A program made the position numbers and the translations under genes. Source: Streptomyces roseoverticillatus (GTDB lineage Bacteria; Actinomycetota; Actinomycetes; Streptomycetales; Streptomycetaceae). Taken from it: 64,000 bases of DNA. This document shows positions 55,580 through 63,905 of this stretch, piece after piece. The notes beneath the pieces were generated by a model. That model ran no database searches, was not told the origin of the DNA, and saw only the letters and a program-made list of their open reading frames with translations. The first letter of the stretch is position 1; every line of letters starts with the position of its first letter. The stretch is taken from positions 24,758 through 88,757 of the forward strand of contig NZ_JOFL01000038.1 in the NCBI RefSeq assembly GCF_000719265.1, written 5' to 3'.

Positions 55580-56779
55580 ATGAGCCACCCGAGCGCGCGT
55601 ACGTCTTTCGACCTGATCACCATGGGCCGGGTCGGCGTGGACCTGTATCCCCTCCGGACCGGCGTGCCGCTGGCCGAGGCCGAGATCTTCGGCAAGTTCC
55701 TGGGCGGCTCGCCCGCGAACGTCGCGGTCGCCGCGGCGCGGCTCGGCCGGAGCGCGGCGCTCATCAGCCGCACCGGCGCGGACCCCTTCGGCGACTACCT
55801 CCACGACGCGCTGCGCCGCTTCGGCGTGGACGACCGGTGGGTGACGCCCGTCGCCGTGTACCAGACGCCCCTGACGTTCTGCGAGATCTTCCCGCCGGAC
55901 GACTTCCCGCTCTACTTCTACCGCCGCCCCAAGGCGCCCGACCTGGAGATCCACGCGGACGAGCTGGACCTCGGCGCGATCCGGGCCGCCCGGATCTTCT
56001 GGGCGACCGGCACCGGCCTGTGCGAGGAGCCCAGCCGGACCGCGACGCTGGCCGCGCTCGCGGCGCGGGGGCGGCGCGGCGTCACGGTCCTCGACCTGGA
56101 CTGGCGGCCGCTGTTCTGGGGCGGTGAGGGCGGCGCGTCCGGGCACGGCGGGCGTACGGGACCGGCCGCCATGGCCGCCGCCCGGCCGCACTACGCCGCG
56201 GCCCTCGCCCACGCGACCGTCGCCGTCGGCAACGCCGACGAGTGCGAGGTCGCCACGGGCGAGCGCGCGCCGTGGCGCGCGGCGCGGGCGCTGCTGGACG
56301 CCGGGGCCGAACTCGCCGTGGTCAAACGGGGACCCGAGGGCGTCCTCGCCGTCCACCGCGACGGGACGACGGCGGAAGTGCCGCCCGTGGAGGTGGACGT
56401 GGTCAACGGCCTCGGCGCGGGCGACGCCTTCGGCGGTGCGCTGTGCCACGGACTGCTGGCCGGCCGGCCCCTGGAACAGACCCTCCGGTTCGCCAACGCG
56501 GCGGGGGCGCTGGTGGCTTCACGCCTGTCGTGCTCGGAGGCGATGCCGACGCGTCAGGAGGTGGAGGCCCTCCTGACCCGCGGCTCCGGTGCGGCTGGGG
56601 CGGCCGGTCGCTCCGGCGCGGCCCGGTCCTCACCGGAGGACCGGGCCGGCGCCGCGCGGGTGCGCCCCGCCGGCGGGGCCGGTGAACCCGGCGAGGCCGC
56701 GCACGGCGCGCACGGCGCCTCCGGCGAGGAGTCCGGCCCCTCCGGCGAGGAGGCCCGCCCGGAGGTTCGCCCGTCGTGA
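55580..56779 (+). CDS. iolC: PfkB-family kinase, IolC-like (5-dehydro-2-deoxygluconokinase)
   Basis: Sugar kinase of 399 aa with the PfkB fold. N-terminal GRVGVDLYPLRTGVPLAEAEIFGKFLGGSPANVAVAAARLG is characteristic of IolC. The catalytic base Asp282 is in GLGAGDAFGGAL. The ATG at 55580 has AGGAAGG before it; an upstream in-frame ATG at 55547 lies almost on the predicted transcript start. The last 70 or so residues are a Gly/Ala/Glu-rich tail unlike other IolC proteins. The GTG of the next gene overlaps the stop. No iolB, iolD or iolA is in view. Confidence 0.85.
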   Translation: MSHPSARTSFDLITMGRVGVDLYPLRTGVPLAEAEIFGKFLGGSPANVAVAAARLGRSAALISRTGADPFGDYLHDALRRFGVDDRWVTPVAVYQTPLTFCEIFPPDDFPLYFYRRPKAPDLEIHADELDLGAIRAARIFWATGTGLCEEPSRTATLAALAARGRRGVTVLDLDWRPLFWGGEGGASGHGGRTGPAAMAAARPHYAAALAHATVAVGNADECEVATGERAPWRAARALLDAGAELAVVKRGPEGVLAVHRDGTTAEVPPVEVDVVNGLGAGDAFGGALCHGLLAGRPLEQTLRFANAAGALVASRLSCSEAMPTRQEVEALLTRGSGAAGAAGRSGAARSSPEDRAGAARVRPAGGAGEPGEAAHGAHGASGEESGPSGEEARPEVRPS

Positions 56780-57654
56780 GCGTACGAATCGGCGAGCTCG
56801 CCCGTATCCGCAGCCGGCACCCCGAGGCCATTGCCGAAGCCGCCGCGCGGCGGGGCCGGCGGCCGTTGCTCGGGGAGAGCGGGCGGCTGATGGTCATCGC
56901 GGCGGATCACCCCGCACGCGGCGCGCTCTCCGTCGGGGACCGGCCGCTGGCCATGGCGGCCCGGCCCGACCTGCTGGAGCGGCTCTGCCTCGCGCTGTCG
57001 CGGCCCGGTGTCGACGGGGTCCTGGCCTCCGCCGACGTCCTGGACGACCTGCTGCTGCTCGGCGCGCTGGAGAACAAGGTCGTCATCGGGTCCATGAACC
57101 GCGGCGGGCTCGCCGGCGCGGCCTTCGAGATGGACGACCGCTTCACCGGGCCGCGCGCGGAGGACCTGGCCGCGCTCGGCTTCGACGCCGGGAAGCTGCT
57201 CCTGCGCATCGACCCCGGCGACGCCGGCTCGCTCAGGACCCTGCACACGGCCGCCCGCACCGTCGACGAGATGGCCGCCCGGCGGCTGCCGGTCTTCGTC
57301 GAGCCGTTCCTGTCCCGCCGGTCCGGCGGCCGCGTCGTCAACGACCTCGGTGCCGAAGCCGTCACGAGGGCGATCGCCATCGCCTCCGGGCTGGGCGGGA
57401 CGTCCGCGTACACGTGGCTGAAGGTGCCGGTGACGGAGGACCCCGCGGACATGGCACGGGTGATGGAGACGTCGACGCTGCCGGCGGTGCTGCTGGGCGG
57501 CGACGTGGGCGGCGACCAGGACGCGGCGTACGAGCGCTGGCGGTCGGCGCTGCGCCTGCCGACGGTGCAGGGGCTGGTGGCGGGCCGGTCCCTCCTCTAC
57601 CCCGCGGACGGGGACGTGGCGCGGGCCGTGGACACGGCGGTGGGGCTGCTGTGA
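56776..57654 (+). CDS. Cgl0158-type (beta/alpha)8-barrel protein
   Basis: Barrel protein of 292 aa, related to class I aldolases and found beside iolC in actinobacterial inositol clusters. Blocks MVIAADHPARGALSVGDRPLAMA, FVEPFLSRRSGGRVVNDL and SAYTWLKVPV are conserved-looking, with a possible Schiff-base Lys in WLKVPV. It probably replaces the IolJ aldolase on 2-deoxy-5-keto-gluconate-6-phosphate, but this is inferred from context. The GTG start overlaps the kinase stop. Confidence 0.85.
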   Translation: MSVRIGELARIRSRHPEAIAEAAARRGRRPLLGESGRLMVIAADHPARGALSVGDRPLAMAARPDLLERLCLALSRPGVDGVLASADVLDDLLLLGALENKVVIGSMNRGGLAGAAFEMDDRFTGPRAEDLAALGFDAGKLLLRIDPGDAGSLRTLHTAARTVDEMAARRLPVFVEPFLSRRSGGRVVNDLGAEAVTRAIAIASGLGGTSAYTWLKVPVTEDPADMARVMETSTLPAVLLGGDVGGDQDAAYERWRSALRLPTVQGLVAGRSLLYPADGDVARAVDTAVGLL

Positions 57655-57703
57655 CGCCGGCGGGGCCGCTGTCGCCGGTCGGGCCGGCGTGCCGCCGCAT
57701 GTA

Positions 57704-57727
57704 AGATACGTACTGCACGGTATTTAT
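57704..57727 (+). promoter_or_regulatory. ARE-like operator upstream of the GBL-receptor-like gene
   Basis: ATACGTACTGCACGGTATT (57706-57724) has the imperfect half-sites AARATAC..GT seen in gamma-butyrolactone autoregulatory elements. It lies 38 bases upstream of the TetR start and overlaps an AT-rich promoter stretch (TATTTATTTTTG). Confidence 0.6.
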
Positions 57728-57761
57728 TTTTGGACAGCGCTCGGCAGCACGGAGGTTCCTC

Positions 57762-58439
57762 GTGGCGAAGCAGGAGCGGGCGGTCCGCACGCGCCGTCTG
57801 ATCCTGGAAGCGGCCGGCGCCGTCTTCGACGAGTTCGGCTACGAGTCCACGACCATCGCGCAGATCCTCGCGCGCGCGGGCGTGACCAAGGGCGCCCTGT
57901 ACTTCCACTTCGCCTCCAAGGAGGAGCTGGCCCGCGGGGTCCTGGGCCAGGCGCTGACCATCGAGGGCATCCTGCCCCAGGAGTCCAGGCTGCAGGAGTG
58001 GGTGGACGTGGGCATGGTCCTCGCCCACCGCCTGCCCGGCGAGCCCCTGCTGAGCGCCTCCATCCGGCTCTCCGCCGACCGCAAGGCCCGTGACCTGTTC
58101 GGCACTTCCTGGCCCGCCTGGATCGACTTCATCGCGGATCAGCTGACCGAGGCCAAGGCGCAGGGCGAGGTCCTGCCCCACGTCGACCCCGGCGCGACGG
58201 CCACCCTCTTCGTCGGGGCGTGGACGGGTGTGGAGATCCTCGCCACCGCCCACGCCGAGAGCGGCGCACTGGAGAAGCGCATCGCCCTCCTCTACGACAC
58301 CTTCCTGCCCGGCATCGCCGTCCCCGGCGCACTGCGGAACCTCGACACCGCTCCCGACCGCGGGGCCCGTGTCTGGAGGGCCCACCAGGCGCAGCACGAG
58401 GCCCGGCGCCAGGAGGAAGCCGCGGCCGCCACCGCCTGA
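57762..58439 (+). CDS. GBL-receptor-like TetR regulator (ArpA/ScbR family)
   Basis: Protein of 225 aa whose N-terminus (AKQERAVRTRRLILEAAGAVFDEFGYESTTIAQILARAGVTKGALYFHFASKEELARGVL) is that of the gamma-butyrolactone receptor family. The ligand domain retains the Trp-containing VDVGMVLAHRLPGEPLLSASIRL and ATLFVGAWTGVEILA blocks. It should bind ARE sites and release them when a butyrolactone or related signal binds. The GTG start follows GGAGG. No GBL synthase (afsA/scbA-like) is in view, so the signal may come from elsewhere. Confidence 0.88.
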   Translation: MAKQERAVRTRRLILEAAGAVFDEFGYESTTIAQILARAGVTKGALYFHFASKEELARGVLGQALTIEGILPQESRLQEWVDVGMVLAHRLPGEPLLSASIRLSADRKARDLFGTSWPAWIDFIADQLTEAKAQGEVLPHVDPGATATLFVGAWTGVEILATAHAESGALEKRIALLYDTFLPGIAVPGALRNLDTAPDRGARVWRAHQAQHEARRQEEAAAATA

Positions 58440-58495
58440 GGGCCGCCACCGCCCGAACGCCCCCGAGCGCCGGCGCCGCCCGAGCGACCGGAGCT

Positions 58496-59671
58496 TCAGG
58501 GGCGTGCCAGCAGCGGTACGTGGATGCTCACCCGGGTCCCCTCGCCCGGTGTGCTCTCCAGCGTCACCCGGCCGCCGATGTCCTCGATGCGCTCGCGCAC
58601 CCAGCGCAGACCGCCCGCCGCCGGTGCGGACATGACGCGCGCCGCGTCGAAACCGGGCCCGGCGTCCTCCACCCGGGCGTGGGCCCAGCGCCGCGTCACC
58701 CGCGTCGTCACCTCCACCGCCGCGCCCGGGGCGTGCACGAAGCTGTTGCTCAGGCATTCGCGCAGGGACCAGAACAGCTCGCGCCGAGAGGCGTCCGACA
58801 GCAGCGACTCGTCCCCCGTGGCGGCCACAGACACCGGCGTCCCGGGCGTGACCTGCGCGGCGAATGCCTCAACGGCCCGCGCCAGGGGCGGCAGTTCGGC
58901 GGCCAGACGCAGCTCCCCGACCAGCTCCCGCGACCGCCCGAGCGCCTCGCGCACGAGCTTCCCGGCCGCCTGTGCCTCGTCGGCGCCGGGGGACTCCAGG
59001 TGGCGCAGGGCCAGGGTCAGCGAGGTGCCGAGCTGGTCGTGGATCTCCCGTGCCAGCCGCCGGCGCTCCCGCCAGACCTCGTCGTCCCGCCCCGACGCGG
59101 CGCTGCCGCCGAGCAGCCGCACCACCCGCGCCGCACGGCGCGCGGTCCCCGCCCCCCGCGGGTCGCCGGACGCCAGCACCTCCTGGAGCGCGCACTCCAT
59201 CAGCAGGCCCGCGGCCGCTTCCGGGATCCGGGGGTCCGCGCGCAGTGCCGCCGGCGCCCGCCAGGAGTCCGCGGGGGCCGGGCCGCCCCGCTCGGCGGCG
59301 GCTTCCGCCGCGGCCAGCACGCACCGCGCGTGCAGGGCGAGGGAGGAGCGCAGCGTGGGCGCATCGCACCCGAGCTCCTCCAGGACCTCCGGCAGGGCCG
59401 CCTCGTAACGGCGCATCACCGCGCCCGCGTCCACGCCCAGAGCGCTCCCGGACGCGGGGCGCCGCTGGGCGGGCACCATGGGCACCACCTGTGCGGGCGC
59501 GTGCTGTCGTGCTCCGTGCACCCCGTGCGCCCGGCGCGGACCGAGGGAAGAGACGGCCGAACGGCCCAGCCCCTCCTGGAGGGCCGTCGTGAAGCCGTTC
59601 CCCACCACGGCTTCCAGCAGGGCGAACCCCGACCGGCCGGCATGTCCCGCTGAGCTGTCCGCGATTCCCAC
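58496..59671 (-). CDS. Soluble NarL-type sensor histidine kinase
   Basis: Histidine kinase of about 391 aa from the GTG at 59671; the frame opens further to 59809 but crosses the promoter and ARE. No membrane helix is visible, so sensing is cytoplasmic. The phosphoacceptor region is a HisKA_3 motif (RRRLAREIHDQLGTSLTLALRHLE). The ATPase domain has the N-box LRECLSNSFVHA and G-boxes VEDAGPGFD and GGLRWVRERIEDIGGRVTLESTPGEGTRV. No cognate LuxR-type response regulator is adjacent. The helical N-terminal half is unassigned. Confidence 0.85.
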   Translation of the reverse strand: MGIADSSAGHAGRSGFALLEAVVGNGFTTALQEGLGRSAVSSLGPRRAHGVHGARQHAPAQVVPMVPAQRRPASGSALGVDAGAVMRRYEAALPEVLEELGCDAPTLRSSLALHARCVLAAAEAAAERGGPAPADSWRAPAALRADPRIPEAAAGLLMECALQEVLASGDPRGAGTARRAARVVRLLGGSAASGRDDEVWRERRRLAREIHDQLGTSLTLALRHLESPGADEAQAAGKLVREALGRSRELVGELRLAAELPPLARAVEAFAAQVTPGTPVSVAATGDESLLSDASRRELFWSLRECLSNSFVHAPGAAVEVTTRVTRRWAHARVEDAGPGFDAARVMSAPAAGGLRWVRERIEDIGGRVTLESTPGEGTRVSIHVPLLARP

Positions 59672-59712
59672 ATGTCCCCCACGTGTGCGTCGATCCGACA
59701 CCGGGGACGTTA

Positions 59713-59734
59713 ACAAACCGGTCATCCTGTTTGT
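59713..59734 (-). promoter_or_regulatory. ARE-like operator upstream of the histidine kinase
   Basis: ACAAACC (59713-59719) and TGTTTGT (59728-59734) form 7-bp arms with one mismatch around an 8-nt spacer. This is the same architecture as the site at 61146. It lies 42-63 bases upstream of the kinase start. Confidence 0.65.
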
Positions 59735-59906
59735 CAACAGCCTTCGTGAAGGTGGCGAGGGATTCGTGGGGGAGATGTGAGGGTTCCGCCGCACTCGTCG
59801 GACCGGCATAACGGACTTACGGCGGACAGAAAAACCGGATCATCGGTATTCGAGGTCGGTGGAGCGTTGATTTTCCGCCATGCGCTTCCCGTCCGCGGAT
59901 GCGCGA

Positions 59907-59969
59907 CAGGGCCGTACGGAGCGGCCGGCCCGGTCCCCCTCCGGTGGCCGGCCGCTCCGTACGGCCCTG
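59907..59969 (-). terminator. 24-bp perfect inverted repeat after the pseudo-receptor gene
   Basis: Bases 59907-59930 are the exact reverse complement of 59946-59969, with a 15-nt C-rich spacer. The very stable hairpin follows the leftward TetR gene (stop at 60069) and would block its transcript from entering the kinase gene. Confidence 0.7.
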
Positions 59970-60068
59970 CTCGGGTGCGAGTCTGATCTCCTGCCGGTTC
60001 TGCCCGCCGGCTCTCCCGCCTGTTCCTCCGCCGGTCCTGCCGCCGGGTCCTGCCGCCGGGTTCTCCCG

Positions 60069-60779
60069 TCAGTCGCGCGGCAGCTCCCGTGCCGCGCCCT
60101 CCCGCGCCGTGTCCTCCCACCCGCCCGGGGCGGGTGCGGCGCTGCCGCCGGCCGCGCTGAGCGCGGACTCCGTCCCGGCCGGCTCCAGCCGCGCCAGCGT
60201 TTCCGGGGTGGCCAGCCGGGGCAGCAGCGCGCGCCACAGGCTGGACAGCGTGGGCCGGGAGAGCCACTCGCGGTCACGCCGCGCGAGCCCTTCGAAGCCG
60301 ATCGTCGCCCCGATGATCGTCGCCGTCATGTCCTCGGCCGAGGCGCCCGCGAGGATCGTTCCCTCCTTCGCGGCCCGCGTCAGGTACCGTCGCACGCACT
60401 CCAGCCACTCCTGCAGCAGGTCGGTCTCGGCGGCGTGCGAGGTGCGGGAGTTGAGGTGGAAGCCGGCCCGTACGACGACGTCCCAGCACAGCTGCTGCGC
60501 GAACGCGTGCGAGGTGTCGACCATGGCCTGCAGGGCGCAGGGGCTGCGGCGGTGGACACGGCGGGCGACGGCGTGCAGGATGCGTGCGGCTTCCGTCTCC
60601 ACCGCCGCGGCCACGGCCGCCTTGGTGTCGAAGTGGAAGTGCAGCGCGCCCGTGCTCACGCCGGCGCCGGCGCTGATGCCGGCGAGCTTGGCCCGGGTGT
60701 AGCCGTGCTGGTCGAAGGCCTGGGCCGCGGAGCGGATGAGGGCGTGACGGGTGTTCATGGCCCGTTCCTGCTTGGTCAT
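60069..60779 (-). CDS. TetR regulator, JadR2/ScbR2-like pseudo-GBL receptor
   Basis: Regulator of 236 aa. The N-terminus (TKQERAMNTRHALIRSAAQAFDQHGYTRAKLAGISAGAGVSTGALHFHFDTKAAVAAAVE) is typical of pseudo-gamma-butyrolactone receptors such as JadR2, which bind antibiotics or biosynthetic intermediates rather than butyrolactones. The C-terminal tail after about residue 200 is Ala/Gly-rich. It is divergent from the JadR1-like regulator gene, repeating the jadR2-jadR1 layout of jadomycin-type clusters. Two ARE-like sites lie in the 449-base gap between them. Confidence 0.87.
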   Translation of the reverse strand: MTKQERAMNTRHALIRSAAQAFDQHGYTRAKLAGISAGAGVSTGALHFHFDTKAAVAAAVETEAARILHAVARRVHRRSPCALQAMVDTSHAFAQQLCWDVVVRAGFHLNSRTSHAAETDLLQEWLECVRRYLTRAAKEGTILAGASAEDMTATIIGATIGFEGLARRDREWLSRPTLSSLWRALLPRLATPETLARLEPAGTESALSAAGGSAAPAPGGWEDTAREGAARELPRD

Positions 60780-61228
60780 GACAGGCCCTTGGAGCAGTGC
60801 GTTCCGGTGGTGCGTGCGGGGCCGCGTGAAACCGCGCTGAGCTGCGCGAATGTACGAACGTGGAGGGGGGACAGCGTCATGGGAACCATGAAACCAACTA
60901 ACTGGTTTTATTTCTAGCTCATGACTGTCCGAATGTGTGGGATATGCCCCTGTATCTCAGGGTAATTAACCGGATTCTCCTCCTGTTTGTTGCGCCAACC
61001 GACCCGATTGCCCCGCCCTGCGAATGACCCCCGGAGGGCCTCGATCCCCTGAGGAAGCGGCCGTTGGCCGGATGATGCGGCTACGGATAGAGGAGTCCGG
61101 CGGGCGTGGCTGAGTGCCGCCCCTCGGCGATGGTCAAGACCTTTGACAAACCAGCAGTCCGGTTTGTAATCTCGCGTTGAACGGTCGGCTAGCGGCCTCA
61201 GCGCCGCGCGACAGTGCAGGAGCAGCGG
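60780..61228. promoter_or_regulatory. Divergent promoter region with two ARE-like sites
   Basis: No gene in 449 bases. Site 1: AAACCA (60891-60896) and TGGTTT (60903-60908), 6-nt spacer, upstream of the pseudo-receptor. Site 2: ACAAACC (61146-61152) and GGTTTGT (61161-61167), perfect arms with an 8-nt spacer, 62 bases upstream of the response-regulator start. The stretch 60890-60990 is notably AT-rich for this genome. Confidence 0.7.
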
Positions 61229-62143
61229 ATGAACCAGCAAGCCACCACCACCTCTCTCGACCCCCACATACGCCGGACGCCGTCGCCGCCGCGCGTCCCC
61301 CGGCCGCGCTCCGGCTCCCACCCGGCCGGACCGGCCGGTGCGGCCGGCCGCGGCAGTCAGGGCGGCCGGACCGGCCGGACCGAAGCCGCCCGGGCGGAGG
61401 ACACCCTGCGCGTCCTGGTGGTCGAGAGCGACGCCCGCGCCGCCGAGACCCTGGTCCACGGGCTGCGCCGGCACGGGTACGACACCTCCGTCGCCGGCAC
61501 GGGGAGCAAGGCCCTGGAGACCTACGGCGATGCCGACCTGGTCCTCCTCGACCTCGAACTGCCGGACCTCGACGGCCTGGAGATCTGCCGCGCCGTCAGG
61601 GCCGCCAGTGACATCCCCGTCATCGCCGTAACCGCCCGCGCCAGCGAGCTCGACCGGGTGCTGGGCCTGCAGGCCGGCGCCGACGACTACGTCATCAAGC
61701 CCTACGGCTTCCGCGAGCTCATGGCCCGCATCGAGGCCGTCATGCGCCGTGCGCGCCCCCAGGGACGCGAGCGCCCCGCCGCCCAGGTCATCACTGCCGG
61801 CCCGCTCACCATCGACGCGGGAACGCGCGAGGTCCGCCTCGGCGGGCGCCGCATCGAGGTCACCCGCAAGGAATTCGACCTCCTCCGGCTCCTCGCCTCG
61901 CAGCCGGAGAAAGTGATTTCCCGCAAGGAGCTCATGACGCAGGTGTGGGACGACAACTGGTCCCGGCCCGGACGCACCATCGACACCCACGTCAGCAGTC
62001 TGCGCGGGAAGCTCGGTTCCGCCGACTGGATCATCACCATCCGCGGCGTCGGATTTCGCTTCGGACACCTCGGGAACGCCGACCGGCATTCCCCGGAAAA
62101 CGCATCGGAGGCGCAGCGAGGCACAGCTCTGACGATCGCCTGA
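61229..62143 (+). CDS. JadR1/Aur1P-like atypical OmpR-family response regulator
   Basis: Regulator of 304 aa; the ATG at 61229 has GGAG at good spacing, and an upstream GTG at 61214 does not. After a basic, disordered lead (about 58 residues) the receiver domain starts LRVLVVESDARAA. The acidic pair that binds Mg2+ is Glu66-Ser67 here, so one acid is lost, although Asp108, Thr135 and Lys157 remain. JadR1 of jadomycin has the same Glu-Ser substitution and responds to ligand binding, not phosphorylation. The C-terminal OmpR-type winged helix is intact (TRKEFDLLRLLASQPEKVISRKELMTQVW; TIDTHVSSLRGKL). Confidence 0.9.
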   Translation: MNQQATTTSLDPHIRRTPSPPRVPRPRSGSHPAGPAGAAGRGSQGGRTGRTEAARAEDTLRVLVVESDARAAETLVHGLRRHGYDTSVAGTGSKALETYGDADLVLLDLELPDLDGLEICRAVRAASDIPVIAVTARASELDRVLGLQAGADDYVIKPYGFRELMARIEAVMRRARPQGRERPAAQVITAGPLTIDAGTREVRLGGRRIEVTRKEFDLLRLLASQPEKVISRKELMTQVWDDNWSRPGRTIDTHVSSLRGKLGSADWIITIRGVGFRFGHLGNADRHSPENASEAQRGTALTIA

Positions 62144-62395
62144 CACAGTTCACCAAGGTTTAATGGGGGATACCTTGACGGTCAGTCACCAATTCCAGAT
62201 GCTTTTCGCACGGCAACGAAGCCGCAGCGACGGGGAACGGGAAATCACCCGAGGATTTCCTGCCCGCCCCACCTTCCGGCCACCCTTTTCCGCCCCACGC
62301 ACCGCTGCGCATCCCGCGGCCCCGGCGCTCCGTACGCCGGCCGTGGTGACGGCCACGGTGCCCGCGGCGCCCCTTCCGTCCGCCCGCACGCTGCC
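62144..62395 (+). other. Gap between the response regulator and the acyltransferase gene
   Basis: A 79-codon open frame (62163-62399) starts with ATG, ends in an ATGA overlap with the acyltransferase start, and has more A/T third positions than its neighbours. No domain and no ribosome site are visible. It might be a coupled leader peptide, but I do not call a gene. AT-rich bases 62140-62175 may hold the promoter. Confidence 0.3.
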
Positions 62396-63898
62396 ATGAC
62401 GCGTACCGCGGGCGTCCGCACGGCCGACGACCTGGAATTTCCCGACGACACCGCGAGGCAGGCCTCCATGGACCACGCACCCTCCGGCGCCACCACACTG
62501 GAGCGCCCCGTACCGCCCGAAGCAGCTCCCGCCCCGCTGCCCCTCGTCCTCTCCGCAGGCACCGAAGAGGAGCTGCGCGCCCGCGCCGCGGCGCTGCGCG
62601 ACCTCCTCGCCGGCACCGGCACCGGCACCGGCACGACGGACACGACCGGCACCGCCGGCGCCCCGGACCCCGCGTCCGCGGCCCTCGCCTTGGCCTCCCG
62701 CGCCGGCGACGGCCCCCACCGCGCCGTCCTCCTCGCCACCGGCCGCGACGACGCCCTGAGCGGCCTGGACGCCCTCGCCGCAGGCAGAGCCGCCCCCGGC
62801 CTCGCGACCGGCACCGTCCAGGAAGGCGCCCTCGCCTTCCTCTTCACCGGACAGGGCGCACAGCGCCCCCGTATGGGTGCCGAGCTGCGCGCCGCGTTCC
62901 CCGTCTTCGCCGAGGCCTTCGACGAGGTCTGCCACGTCCTCGACCCGCACCTGCCGCGCCCCCTGCGCGAGGTGATCGACAGCGGCGACGCGGACCTCCT
63001 GAGCCGCACCGAGTACACGCAGCCCGCGACCTTCGCCGTCGAAGTGGCCCTGTACTGGCTGCTGGAGAGCTGGGGCGTGCGCCCCGACGTCCTCGCCGGC
63101 CACTCCATCGGCGAGATCGCCGCCGCCCACGCCGCCGGCGTGCTCTCGCTGCAGGACGCCGCGCGCCTCGTGGCCGTACGCGGCCGCCTGATGCAGGCCC
63201 TGCCCGCCGGGGGCGTGATGACCGCCGCCCTCGCCTCCGCCGCCGACGTCGCGCCCCACCTGGAGGGCCGCACCGGCACCGCCGGCATCGCCGCTGTCAA
63301 CGGCCCCGCCTCCGTGGTCCTGGCGGGCGCCGAGGCGACCGTCGGGGAGATCGCCGCCGAGCTGGCCGCCGCCGGCCGCAAGACCCGCGGCCTGCCCGTC
63401 AGCCACGCCTTCCACTCGCCGCTGATGGAACCCGTCCTCGGCGACTTCCGCGCCGCCATCGAGGACATCACCTTCCACAGCCCGCGCATCCCGCTCGTCT
63501 CCACCGTCACCGGCCTGCCCGTCTCGCCCGACGAGATGTGCACGCCCCGTTACTGGGTCGACCACATCCGCGCGACCGTCCGCTTCGCCGACGCCATGGC
63601 CACCCTGGAGGCCCGCGGCGCCACCACCTACCTGGAGGTCGGCCCCGACGCCATCCTCACCAGCATGGGCAAGTCCTGCCTGACCCCGGGCCGCCCGGCG
63701 GCGCTGCTGCCCACCGTGCGGCGCGCCCGCCCCGAGGCGCCCACCCTGCTGGCCTCGCTCGCCCAGGCGTACGTCCGCGGTGCCCACGTCGCGTGGAGCG
63801 CCTGCTTCGCCGGCACCTCCGTGCGCCCCGCGGAGCTGCCCGCCCACCTCGTCCCCGCCGAAACCCCTCTGGCCCCTCCGGCCCCTCTGGAGAAGTGA
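62396..63898 (+). CDS. Discrete malonyl-type acyltransferase, PKS AT-like
   Basis: Acyltransferase of 500 aa (476 aa if the ATG at 62468 is used). It looks like the AT domain of a modular type I PKS, complete with the linker before it ([24 protein letters not shown]) and after it ([23 protein letters not shown]), but with no ketosynthase or carrier domain. Active Ser237 is in [14 protein letters not shown]. The specificity motif HAFH (337-340) indicates malonyl-CoA. It would load malonate on an ACP in trans. A carboxylase gene follows, which could provide the malonyl-CoA. Confidence 0.88.
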   Translation: MTRTAGVRTADDLEFPDDTARQASMDHAPSGATTLERPVPPEAAPAPLPLVLSAGTEEELRARAAALRDLLAGTGTGTGTTDTTGTAGAPDPASAALALASRAGDGPHRAVLLATGRDDALSGLDALAAGRAAPGLATGTVQEGALAFLFTGQGAQRPRMGAELRAAFPVFAEAFDEVCHVLDPHLPRPLREVIDSGDADLLSRTEYTQPATFAVEVALYWLLESWGVRPDVLAGHSIGEIAAAHAAGVLSLQDAARLVAVRGRLMQALPAGGVMTAALASAADVAPHLEGRTGTAGIAAVNGPASVVLAGAEATVGEIAAELAAAGRKTRGLPVSHAFHSPLMEPVLGDFRAAIEDITFHSPRIPLVSTVTGLPVSPDEMCTPRYWVDHIRATVRFADAMATLEARGATTYLEVGPDAILTSMGKSCLTPGRPAALLPTVRRARPEAPTLLASLAQAYVRGAHVAWSACFAGTSVRPAELPAHLVPAETPLAPPAPLEK

Positions 63899-63905
63899 AC
63901 TCATC

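Larger units (their letters stand above)
59672..60068. other. Intergenic region with ARE, giant hairpin and degenerate repeats
   Basis: About 400 bases upstream of the kinase gene. It contains the ARE at 59713-59734, the 24-bp inverted repeat at 59907-59969, and between 59990 and 60070 a run of CTGCCGCCGGGT-like imperfect repeats. No gene is called. Confidence 0.5.

Noticed and set aside
62163..62399. 79-codon frame overlapping the acyltransferase start
   Set aside because: Atypical codon bias, no ribosome site and no recognisable domain; kept only as a note on the intergenic region.
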